In this document: positions 34,872-45,130 of the stretch, piece after piece
Numbering within the stretch: position 1 is the first letter of the stretch
Layout: every line of letters begins with the position of its first letter
Assembly (NCBI RefSeq): GCF_030704535.1
Contig: NC_081822.1
Span: 36,230,001-36,294,000 of the forward strand
From: Vitis vinifera
Lineage: Eukaryota > Streptophyta > Magnoliopsida > Vitales > Vitaceae
DNA: 64,000 nt
Direction: 5' to 3'
Made by a program: the position numbers and the translations under genes
The notes under the pieces: model-generated
What the model was told of the DNA's origin: nothing
The model's input: the letters and a program-made list of their open reading frames with translations, nothing else
The model's database searches: none

Positions 34872-36458
34872 GGGGAGAAGGCATTGAGAGGGGTGGTACT
34901 TATAACTTTAGGCACATTTTTTTGTGGGGTACCCTACAAAAATGGGGAACCTTTTTGGAGTTTGGATTTGAATCAAAGAGACCGCCAGTTCCATCCATAA
35001 AGGAAGGGTATGGCTCTTAATTTGATTTTGAATTTGGGCTTTTTCTCATTGTCCTCATGATTAGTTTTTGTTCATGGAATCTAGCCCAATATCCCCGTTT
35101 GGTCAATCCATTACTTTACTTTAGGGCTAAAGAAATAATGGCCCTTAATTTGGGCTAGAATAAGCTTTATTTAGTATTTATGTTAAAATTATATCGTTAT
35201 CCATGAAAATATTGATATCATTGATGGCTCGATTTTATGGAAATACATATAAAAATCTTGGTATTGAAGGAAATTTTCATGAAAATTTAAAAGTCGATGA
35301 AAAGTTTAATGGATATTTCAATTTTATAGAAATATTCATATAAATATTGACGTGGAAGGAAATTTTTATAAAATTTTGAAAATCATTAAAATGGTCGGAT
35401 TTTATGAAAATATTAATATTTTGAAGGAAATTTCTATAAAAAAATTAAAAAAAATTAGACTTCATGAGAAGTTCCACCATGGATTCAATTTTATGAAAAT
35501 ATTGATATTAAATAAAATTTTCATAAAAAATTAAAAGTTACGAAAATACATTAAAATGCATACCTTTTTTTAAAAAACTTTGGTAAATGATAAATCACCT
35601 AATAATATACATACTAACCTAAATTCTTTTAAAAAATAATATAAATACGATAAGTAAAATTGGAAAATAAAAAAATATGCTTGTTATGTCTTGAAATAAA
35701 GCTAATACGACAATATATAAATATAATATTTATAGAGGAAGATAATAAAATATTAGTGAAATATTTGTATCCCTCTTTCAACATGATACCCCTAAATTAT
35801 AACTATTTAGATAAAAAAAATCCATATTAAAAATAATTGTCAGATGTTTTCATCTTTGGCTGCAAGTAGGATGATTAGGTCCAACCCAAGTTGTCAATTT
35901 GACCCGAATGAAATCTTATTATAAAGAAATTTTGATAGAAAATTGCACAGAAATTAATGAAATATATCCAATTAATGTTTTATCTAGTTCTCATACGAGC
36001 TAATTTAAAATGTCTAGCAGACTACATTATGATTTTTTTTTCTAATTTTATTTTTATTTTTATTTGTTAAAAGTATAATTAATTTGCTCTTGTGGCTACA
36101 AATTTTGGTTTAGGTGGGCTTCAATTTGTACTAGAAAACTTGGGCCCATTAGATTTGTGATAACATGAAGCATGTAGAGATTGAAAACATCTCCCTGTAT
36201 AGGGAATTAGTATTTTTTATTTACGTCATCATTACTACATAGTATTCTTTACCTGCAATAATGGCCTACATTATCCTTTTCTTCTTCAACCGAGTTGCAA
36301 CCTCCATGAAAATGAACAAGAAATTCACGATCCAAAGAGGCCATACTGCCTTCTCCACCAGAGCAACCTTCAACAATAAAAGGAAAAAAAACATCAGAAC
36401 CAAGAAAAGAATGAATCAAAGAATGTGAGAATGAAAGAAAAATGAAGAAGGGGAAACC
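34872..36458. other. intergenic region upstream of the DCD gene
   Basis: The DCD promoter should lie at the left. Between about 35205 and 35540 there is a degenerate repeat built on ATTTTATGAAAATATTGATAT and GAAGGAAATTTT(C/T)AT(A/G)AAAA phrases spaced roughly 90-130 bases apart. The rest is AT-rich with nothing I can name. Confidence 0.5.
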
Positions 36459-36668
36459 TCATGCCAGGTGATGATGATGATCATTATCATCATCACTGTC
36501 CAGGGAGTCTAACAACTCGATAACGAACACAAACAGATTAACAGCAAGAAGAAGAGCGAGGCAGTGATAGAGTAGCTTCAAGAGAGCAAATTCACTGAGA
36601 CGAACTCCTCTCTCATTCTCTTCTCGTTCCACCTCCTCTCTAAAGATTCGCACGAAGCTATTTCCCAT
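36459..36668 (-). CDS. small membrane protein, tandem copy A (unrecognised)
   Basis: This frame encodes 69 residues from ATG at 36668 to TGA at 36459. It has MGN at the N terminus (a possible myristoylation site), a charged helix (FREEVEREENERGVRL), a strongly hydrophobic span of about 20 residues (LLYHCLALLLAVNLFVFVIE), and an acidic His-rich tail (DSDDDNDHHHHLA). I do not recognise the family. It is paralogous to the gene at 39978-40214: start region, charged helix and one membrane span occur in the same order, and flanking noncoding sequence is also similar. A donor-like TGAG|GT lies right at the stop in both copies, suggesting a shared intron in the 3' UTR. The paralogy is the main reason to treat it as a gene. 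Confidence 0.5.
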   Translation of the reverse strand: MGNSFVRIFREEVEREENERGVRLSEFALLKLLYHCLALLLAVNLFVFVIELLDSLDSDDDNDHHHHLA

Positions 36669-37149
36669 TTTCAGTATCTGTTTCTTGGTCAACACAAATT
36701 ATTTTCACTCACTTCCGGGGCAACCAAACAAAGGACCACAGAATAAAGATAACTTTCCTTCTCCAACATTTTCTTGGCAACCAAACAAAGCATTTTGCGG
36801 GGCATAATAGTTGAGGAATGTAATTCAAACTTGGAACAGAGAATCAAGAAAGAATTTACTTGATAAAAAATGAGATGATGATAAAATTTTCTTGGAAACC
36901 AAACATGGGTATTAGAATTCCAAAGGTTCACAGAAATCTTAAAGTGCCCACGCCAAAAACTGAATTACAAAGACAAGAAGGTATTAAGAAAGATCTTGGC
37001 AAAGAGATGAAATTGAGAATGCTTGCACCAAAAGAAAAATGGAAAAGGTTATCTCAGTTTTTCAAGAAAATGTAAAATTGTTGCATTTTCTCGGCAAACA
37101 AACAAAGAAAACGGACTTGCTTGCCCACAAATTATAATTCAAAAAGATC

Positions 37150-38720
37150 AATTTAGTGATAATTTATTTCACTAAAAATTTTTATGTTTACAGTAAGTTA
37201 AACTATGCTATATTAAATCTCGATCCACGATAAATTTTGAGATAATAATAATTTTTTGTTCTTCTTTTCATATGATCTTGTAGACCAAATCTAATTGCAA
37301 AGAAATTAATAAATAATGAGTTCATCAAATCATAATAATGAAGTGTTGCTAAAAAAAATAAAAAGTAAAATTGTTATAAGATGAGTGGTGGAGGATACTA
37401 TATTAAAGAACTCTTAATGGCCATTTTTGATATATCTAAACAATAATTTTGATTTCTTCGCAGCTGGATTTTTATTGTAAAGAAATTCAATACGAATGTA
37501 GTTATATTTCCAAAAATCATCATAATGAATTTTTGTATGAAAAAAAAAAAAAATCATTTTGCATTATGATCTAAGCTAGACAGCACACATCATATTTTCA
37601 TGAGCAGTCAATTTTAATATAAAAATAAGTTTGATTCTTTTCAAAGGATTTGGTAGCGAAATTCAATTTCAAAAGAAATTAATAAGTAATGTTCGTCAAA
37701 TTCATTATTATTAGAAAAATTAGGTTAATCCAACCTATGGTAATCATCCTAAAAGGGGGTGAATAGGATGATAGTTTCTTTTTGCAAATTTAAACTATGT
37801 GAATGTAAGATACAAATACATGCAAGTATATAATAAAACAATATAAAGACAATTATATATAAAGAAAAAGAGTAAGGAAAAGAGAATGCAAACACAAGAT
37901 TTTATAGTGATTCGACGTAACCTGACCTACATTCACTCTCCTCTAGCTTCAATCCCAAGCTTGAGGTTCCACTAATTCTAATATTTTGATTGCAGTAATA
38001 TTTAATACAGATGTAATTATATTCCTTTAAATCTTCATAATTAGTTTTCATTTGAAAAATATCTATTTGCTTCCTAATTTGTGCTAGACTATAAAACATT
38101 AAATTTCTATCAATGATTAATTTTTATATGGCGATAAATTTGATTCTTTCCAATGATTAGGTTAATCCTTCCCTTATTGCAAAAAAAAAAAATCAATAAA
38201 TAGTCATGTTCATCAAAATCATCATAATGAATTATTGTGTGAAAAATAAATAAAGTTATTAACAAATGAGTGTTAGACGATACTCCATTAAAAAACTTTC
38301 AATTGTCATTTTTCGATAAAGTCAAACAAAAACATTTGTCCAAAACCGATTTTGATTAGAAAGAAAAATAATATACATATAGTTATATTCCCCAAAATCA
38401 GCATCATTAATTTTCATATGAAGGAAAAAATCAATTTGCTTCAAGATGTGAGCTTGAATTCAAAACATTAAATTTTTTATCAATTACCAATTTTTATATA
38501 GCAATAAATGTGATTCTTTTGAATAATTAGGTTTAACCAAGCGTGTCTACAAAGAAATTTAATAAGTAGTTATGTTTGAAAAAATCATCATAATAAAGGG
38601 TCGTGAAAAAAAATGCTAACAAATGAGTGTTGAATGATGTTACATTATAGAACTTTTAAATTGTCATTTTTGATATAGCTAAACAATTATTTTAGTTATT
38701 TTGAATGATAGGATTTAAGG
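37150..38720 (+). repeat. degenerate ~320-360-bp tandem array
   Basis: Units share ATGAGTG(T/G)T....GATACT.CATTAA(A)GAACTTT, TTGTCATTTTT.GATA, ATAGTTATATTCC..AAAATCATCAT and TTTTTATAT.GC(A/G)ATAAAT.TGATTCTTT. The best spaced landmarks are at about 37379, 38266 and 38621. The long first gap contains the insertion described at 37735-37980. Confidence 0.6.
37735..37980. mobile_element. probable transposon relic inserted in the tandem array
   Basis: The stretch begins with CATCCTAAAAGGGGGTGAATAGG and includes TTTATAGTGATTCGACGTAACCTGACCTACATTCACTC. Such phrases (GGGGGTGAATAGG, and a TTTATAGTGGTTCGG-like motif) are recurrent in plant repeat families. The surrounding array resumes on its right, which supports insertion, but I cannot fix the ends or class. 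Confidence 0.35.
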
Positions 38721-39370
38721 TTTAGGGTTTAAAATTTGAGGTTTAGAATTTTGAGTTTAGACACTTGAATATACATATGGGATTACTCAATATTTAGGTT
38801 GGACTTCATTGATTAACTTAGCTCTAAATGTGTAAAAAGTATTATTTTTGTATTTTTGTTAGCATTGTTTTGGCCTATTAGTGTCTTTGGATTCACCATA
38901 TATATTTTTGTGCACTCTTTTGCTAGGTGCTTTTAATAGAATCAATCTTTGTCAATCCAAAAATGAACATAAGGAGAAATTTGAAGAGCCACAAATTGAT
39001 AACAAAACCAACCCATTTCAATTTGATTTCAAGTCCACCCTCCATCAGCTAAGTTATAATTTACTCATCTTAAGCAAAGCTTAAATTAACATTGAAGGTT
39101 ACGTCGATCAGATTTGAACAAGCACAGGTGCACGAGTCATTGGAAAAATGAGAAGCATGCATGAATTGCACGTAATGAGAGTTTTATAAATCACAAATCA
39201 CCATCCGCATACTCCTTTTTCGTATTAGACAAAAGGTATAAAGATGCAAAACACGTGCCTGCCTTCTCCGGAGCTTTATTTGCAGCACGATATAATCACT
39301 CTGAGCACCAACCTTCATGAAAAGAACAAAAATTCAAAATCCAAAAAAAAAATAAAAATGCCGGAACTAA

Positions 39371-39450
39371 AAAAAGAAGAAAGGATCTCATGGGCATGAT
39401 TCTCATCATCTCTCCCACCAAAGTAATAGCACAGTTCGAAACAAGCATCA
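39371..39450 (-). pseudogene. broken third copy of the small membrane protein gene
   Basis: On the minus strand, 39436-39385 would read CYYFGGRDDENHAHE, clearly related to the end of the 39978-40214 product (DYYFRNPPRRDDENHVD). The upstream membrane span and start codon are missing, and the conserved donor-like TGAG|GT after the stop has become GAG|AT. The adjacent plus-strand sequence (about 39330-39375) also matches the 3' flank of the intact copy (CCGGAACTAAA versus CCAGAACTAAA). Confidence 0.6.
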
Positions 39451-39977
39451 AAATCAGAAAGTCATAATTACCCGCAACATGACCACCTTATGTGCATCTG
39501 CCTTCTTGTCCAGCTAAATGACGCCAGAAAATACAAGTATAAAGATTCAAAACATGTTCATCATCATATTAGCAATCTGCATCAAATTCCATTCAATTCA
39601 GTATAAAGATTCAAAACAGATTCAAAACATCTTCATTATTCAGACTAGAAATCTGCCTCAAATTTCATTCAACCATAGCTTGTCCCTGTTCAGTTGATGA
39701 TAAGTCTCATGGAAATGGAAAGGAAGGAAAAAAAATGGAGTGAAACCATTGCTTTATTTACATCACAATATAGTAATCTTTTTCTGCTTTATTTCATGTT
39801 TGGCGGACCCTTTCAAAATCCAAAATCCAAAAAAAGGCAGTTCTGCTTTTCCCGTCCGAGCTCCTTCTCCTTCTCCACCCGAGCAGCCTTTAATAAAACG
39901 GGGAAAAAACATCAAAATCCTGAAAAGAAGAAATTTTAAAAAATGCCAGAACTAAAGAAAAATGAAAAATGGATACC

Positions 39978-40214
39978 TCAGTCCACATGATTCTCATCAT
40001 CTCTGCGAGGAGGATTCCTAAAGTAATAGTCCCACAGCCGGTTAACCAGATACGGCACAAGAACAAATCCACAGACTAGAAACAACAACCCAAATGGTCC
40101 AAGTTTATTGAGCTGAGCCAGACGAATTTCTCTTTCTATTCGTTGCATAGCCAACTGACGCTCTAGGTCTTGTTCCAGCACCTCTCTTACAGCTCGAGTG
40201 AAGTTATTCCCCAT
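39978..40214 (-). CDS. small membrane protein, tandem copy B (unrecognised)
   Basis: This frame encodes 78 residues from ATG at 40214 to TGA at 39978. It starts MGNNFTRAVRE, a possible N-myristoylation sequence with Thr at position 6. A charged, probably helical stretch follows (EQDLERQLAMQRIEREIRLAQL), then a membrane span (GPFGLLFLVCGFVLVPYLVN) and a short basic/acidic tail. It is a paralogue of the gene at 36459-36668 in the same orientation 3.3 kb away. Upstream frame similarity extends to codons before the ATG (LTNEQLLK versus LTKKQILK), so translation might start elsewhere if an upstream exon is spliced in. The function is unknown. It lies in a duplicated block of roughly 39.8-40.96 kb. 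Confidence 0.55.
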   Translation of the reverse strand: MGNNFTRAVREVLEQDLERQLAMQRIEREIRLAQLNKLGPFGLLFLVCGFVLVPYLVNRLWDYYFRNPPRRDDENHVD

Positions 40215-42880
40215 TTTCAGTAACTGTTCATTGGTCAACAAAAATTATTTTCACTGAGTTTCACGGCAACGAAACAGAAGCAAACAAAATACAGATATCT
40301 GTTTGTTTGGTTGCCAAAAAGACTTAACTTTTCGGCCCAAATATAAGATATAATGCTTTGGATTCCTTGACAGCCAAACAGACATTAGGTAGATAGGAAA
40401 TCGTAAATCAAACAGAGATGCACGATACGAAGGGATCTTGGTTTTGAAAATGATTTAAGTAGAGCGTAATTTCGTACCTTTCAATTTTCTGAAATTAATT
40501 TTCATTGAAGCCAAACAAAGCATTTGCGAAGTACAACAAATGCAATGCAAAATTAGAACAGAGAATCTACAAAGATTTTACTTGAAAAAATAATATGAAA
40601 TTAAAAGAACCAGCAACCAATTTACAAATCTAAAGGATCTAGACAAGTAAAGAAGTTAGAATAAGAGTGAAGATTGCCAAGAAAATTTCTCCACAACCAT
40701 TCCACAGCCACAGCAACAACAGTGCTTACTCAGCACTTCCAAAGAACTGGACTACGAAGACTACAAGTATTAGGGAAGATCTAGGCAAAGAGATGAGATC
40801 GAGATTCACCAGAAAAAATGCAAGGAAAATTTTTAATAGTTTTCCAAGAAAATGTAAAATTGATGCATCTTCTCGGCAAGCAAACAAGGAAATCGAAGGA
40901 AACGATCCTCATGCCAAGAAAATGACAGGTTCTTGAATTTTCTTGGCAAGCAAACAAGTTAAACAGTTAGTTCTAGAAGATTCAAGTTACTATATACTCA
41001 CCGAACAATGAACTCTCACGTCCTGCGATGCACTCTGTTCCGAACTGAATTAACTAAAATAATGCAAGAGGCGGGAACCTGACTCTTTTGTATTTGGGGC
41101 TGACCCTCAGCTCGGGTCTTGACTTGGGCTACTCAGCCCAAACCCGGCTTTGGATCGTGTTCGACCGGCCCATCTTTGACATGATAGCACTGTTCAAGTT
41201 TTGGAATTGAAAATGACGATGGTAGAAGAATATGTGTCATTAAAAATTAATTTAACATAAAAATAAAATATTTAAAAAAAATTAAAAGTATAATAATGAC
41301 AACAATATAAAGAAAATTATATTTTTATTTCAGTGATTTAAAAGTATGAAATGAGTTACCCCCAACTGAACTACCCCTCAGACTTACAACTTGAATACTT
41401 TCTTATTACTCCTCAAAAATTAATTAGCATATTTTAACCATTATCAAAACCTCTCATTACCTTATGTTTTCAAATAGCTTAAATTAAAAAATATGCAACC
41501 ATAGGAGATTTTTAAAAACAAAAAACAATAAAAAAAAAAATGAAAAGACAATCAAATATAATTTTTGATATTGACTAATTTTCATAATTTGTTGTCGAAA
41601 TGACATATGTGAATCTTCAACTAACCCTGAATCCTATACTAGATGTATTAGTCCATCTGCTAGAAGGATATGAGATGCTATTTATAACGAGAATTATCTT
41701 AATTGTAAATTCTCATTCTTCTTCTATATCATAATGGATAATATTGTTTCTTTTTCTCATTATGAATGTATTTAATTTATTTTTTTAGTTATTTCAATTT
41801 TTTTTATTTGTTATTTCAATTTACGTTGTTTTTAGAAATAGTTATTTGTATAATATTTTAGAAAACAAAAATTTATTTAGAAACTTAAAATATTTTTAAC
41901 CTATTTTTAATATTTTAAAATATGTTTTAAAAATAATTTTTATTTTTAATTATTCTACATATCTATATGATTAATTTTTAAAACAATTCTTAAAAAAATA
42001 AATAAAAATAATATAAAATAACTAAAAGATGTTTTCAAAAAACACCAAAAAAATAGAAAACGAAAAACAATTTTTGATTCGTATTTGGGCAAACTTGAAG
42101 TTGCATTTTGTCCTATACATGTGCAATTATCAATGCCTTGACATTGACCTACACTATTGAGACACTGAGTTATTTTATAGTTAATATTCGATTTCTTGGA
42201 TGAAATTGTTCCTAAACCAATTGTGCTTATAGGAACTCCATTGGGAGTTTGCTTGTGTAATTTCTGCCTCAATCCTCAATCCTAAAACCCTCTAAACCCT
42301 AAACCCTATTAATATAAAAAATCTAATTAGCTATTATTTGGATATAAATCTAATAAAATCATTCGTTATCATATTTTTATTTAAAGGGAATATATGAATA
42401 AAGAAAATTATTGTTAATATTAACATCAAGTAATAAGGTGCATAAAAAAGGGGTTAGATGAGTAATTTATAAGCATGGATGATGTGGTTAAATTTTTGCA
42501 TATATTTTTAGTGGGGATCATGTAATAATGCATCATTTAAAAAAAAAAAAACGTTTTGTAGAACTTTGACTTTTTAATTTCAAAGAATATGTGTTTTTGG
42601 AGAAAATAACCCTCAAAACATGTATTGAAACAGTAAAATTAATCAATATTTCAAACTTACTGTCAAGTCCTCTTCTCGTATCTCCCTCAACTACCACTTT
42701 TTTTTGTTTGCTTTCTTCCTTTTTCTTTTTAATTATTTTAACAAGACAAATGAGCTATCATTACTATTATTATTAAATAAAATAAAAAACATAAATTTGA
42801 ACACATGAGAATCACCATACCATAAGATTTTTCATTTTTATTTTTCCCCACTATAATATCCCTATCTTCTTTTTTGCTTT
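40215..42880. other. upstream flank of copy B and AT-rich spacer
   Basis: 40,215-40,960 matches the upstream flank of copy A (about 36,670-37,130), for example AAGATCT.GGCAAAGAGATGA and CAAGAAAATGTAAAATTG.TGCAT. Beyond that the sequence is AT-rich. A short telomere-like string (AACCCTCTAAACCCTAAACCC) sits at about 42,288-42,308. No gene is supported. Confidence 0.5.
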
Positions 42881-42889
42881 TGTTTTTTA

Positions 42890-44040
42890 AAATATGTTAT
42901 CTTTATGAAATCTTTTTAATTTCAAATTTTTTAATATTTCATATTTTTATATTTATTAATTTTAATTATTTATGGACATAAAATAATAATATGTAATAAA
43001 TTTAATATAAAAATAAATAATGATAAACAAATTTAGAGATTTAGAACATAAAATTTTCTATATCCATGATAAATAAAATATTTATTTATTTTATAAATAT
43101 TATTATATTGTCATATTATTTTATTATTGATATTTTTAAATTTTGAAATTTTTATGTGAAAATCATAATTAATGATTATGGTTTTAGCTTTTTATTTATA
43201 AATTTAACATACCCAAATCACAATTGAGATTTAGGATATAATTTTTTTTCTATGCTAAAATGTTTAATATTTTTAATTAAAGAAGATGAAAATTTGGGTG
43301 TGATTCTAACATTTTGCTTTATTAAAATTTTTAATTTTTCATAAAAAGTTGTATTTAATAATTTATATTAATTTTTCTTAATTTTATTAAAAATTAAAAT
43401 TTTTGTATATCAACATTGCGCATTGATGAATATAACCATAAAAAAAGTATCATTTTTTTTAATGAAAAAGTAACACTAAAGCGTGTTACTTTTAACACAC
43501 TTTTATGATACTTTTAATATATTGTAGTGTTACTTTATTTATGAAAGAGTGATATTTTCTTTTTTGAAAGTTATGTTTATTAATGTGCAATTTCATTGTA
43601 TAAAAATTTTAATTTTTAATAAATTTAAAAGAAATTTAACATAAATGATTAAATACATTTTTTATGAAAAATATATTTTAATTTTATTTTATTTGGATAA
43701 TTTTTATTTTATTTTTAATAAATCAAAATGTTAGAACCATAACCAAGTTTTTATCTTTTTTAAATAAAAATATTAAATGTTTTAATTACAAAAAAGGTTA
43801 AAATTGCATTCAAGTAAGAATTGTAAACAAAAAGTTAAAAAAAATCATGATAATTGATTTTGATTTTCATATGAAAATTTAACAATTTTTTAAAAAATAG
43901 AGACAATATGATAAAGGTATTTTTATTTAATCTATAATAAGATTTATTAAATATATAAATATTTTACTTAATATGATATATAAAATCTTATATTCTAAAC
44001 CTCTTTGAATATTAATTTTTCTCATTAATTATTTATCATA

Positions 44041-44074
<34 letters not shown>

Positions 44075-44170
44075 ATATGTTTAAAGTATCTCTAAATAAT
44101 TAAAATCAATAATTATGAAAAGGTGAAAGAGTGAAAAAAATGAAATTTGAAAAAAGGTTGACTATTTTCT
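42890..44170. repeat. very large imperfect palindrome (foldback structure), about 1.2 kb
   Basis: The centre is a perfect 11-bp hairpin, AAAAGTAACAC (43466-43476) against GTGTTACTTTT (43483-43493) with a 6-base loop. From there the two arms stay complementary with interruptions for about 500-650 bases each side. Examples are GTTCTAACATTTTG and its partner near 43,305 and 43,730, TTTTTAATAAATTTAAAA/ATTTTATTAAAAATTAAAA near 43,385 and 43,615, and GAGATTTAGAA near 43,035 against TTCTAAACCTC near 43,997. Outer parts are weaker. No coding frame lies within. Confidence 0.7.
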
Positions 44171-45130
44171 AGGTAAAATGAAGAAAAAAGAAAAATAACC
44201 GTGACAAGTTGACTAGCCACGTGTCAACCTTAAAAGTAATTGACAATTTTCACTTGTCAATGTTAAGAAAAGAAAAAAAAACAAATGAGTAAATAGGAAG
44301 AAAAGAATAAAGGACAATTTTATACTTTTAAGTTTTAATGAAGTTATTATTTGAATGCATGCTTTTATGGAATTACTTTTTAAAAGTTCTTAAAAATTCT
44401 ATATTTTATAAACAATGTACCTTTGCATAGTTTACCCATTTTTTTATTACTTGGTTTTCTTTGTAATTTTCCTAAATGGCCTTTTTTTTTATAATAATCT
44501 TTAAAGCTTGATGAATTTATCATTATTAGTTTCAGTATATATTAAAAACTTAAATACCCTTATTAGATAATTTTATGTTAAAAGATAAAATTTTATTCTT
44601 TAAAAAATATATTGCTATTTTAATTCCAGCTTGAGAAAACAACCTACCTCATGGATAATAATAATTTCCAAAATAAAATTAAAGAACAAAAACTACCATG
44701 CTAGATATGTGATGGTTTTTTTTAAAAAAAAAAACATCTAAAAGTCTAAATTAATCCAATATTTATAATTTTTTTTTGAATTTTACTTAAACATTTTTTT
44801 ACTATTTGACTTATTTTTATTGATTACTTGTACAACAAAGATATCAAAAGAATATTTTTATAAAACAACATCAGCTTTTATATTGAAATATGGGGAGGAT
44901 TTTGATTCATTATAAAGAATATTTTTATAAACTATACATTGCTTTTAGATTGAAATATGCAGAGGATTTGATTCATTATTTTACCTTCATTAAATAAGAA
45001 AGTGAAGATTCATGATGATGTTCGAATTCTAATCTGAGTTGGCAATTCGTCTTGCAGAACAACCTTAGTCATCACAAACTCATAATGCTTTGTTGGAGTC
45101 TTGGTAGTTGAAACATTAAGACTATGTTTG
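44171..45130. other. AT-rich flank left of the retrotransposon
   Basis: There is no coding sequence. GTTTG at 45126-45130 directly abuts the LTR and would be the 5-bp target site if the boundary at 45131 is right. A G-box-like CACGTG occurs near 44219. Confidence 0.45.

Larger units (their letters stand above)
36669..39370. other. repeat-rich spacer between the duplicated small genes
   Basis: 36,700-37,130 is the upstream part of duplication copy A. 37,150-38,720 holds a degenerate tandem array (separate entry) interrupted by a probable transposon relic. 38,720-39,370 is AT-rich; one 67-codon plus-strand frame at 38881-39084 has no recognisable features. Confidence 0.5.

Noticed and set aside
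34532..35000. Plus-strand frames of 107 and 137 codons opposite the DCD gene
   Set aside because: They lie opposite exon 1 of the well-supported DCD gene and show no family features.
42288..42308. Telomere-like AACCCTCTAAACCCTAAACCC string
   Set aside because: Only about two and a half units; too short for an interstitial telomere and common by chance in AT-rich plant DNA.
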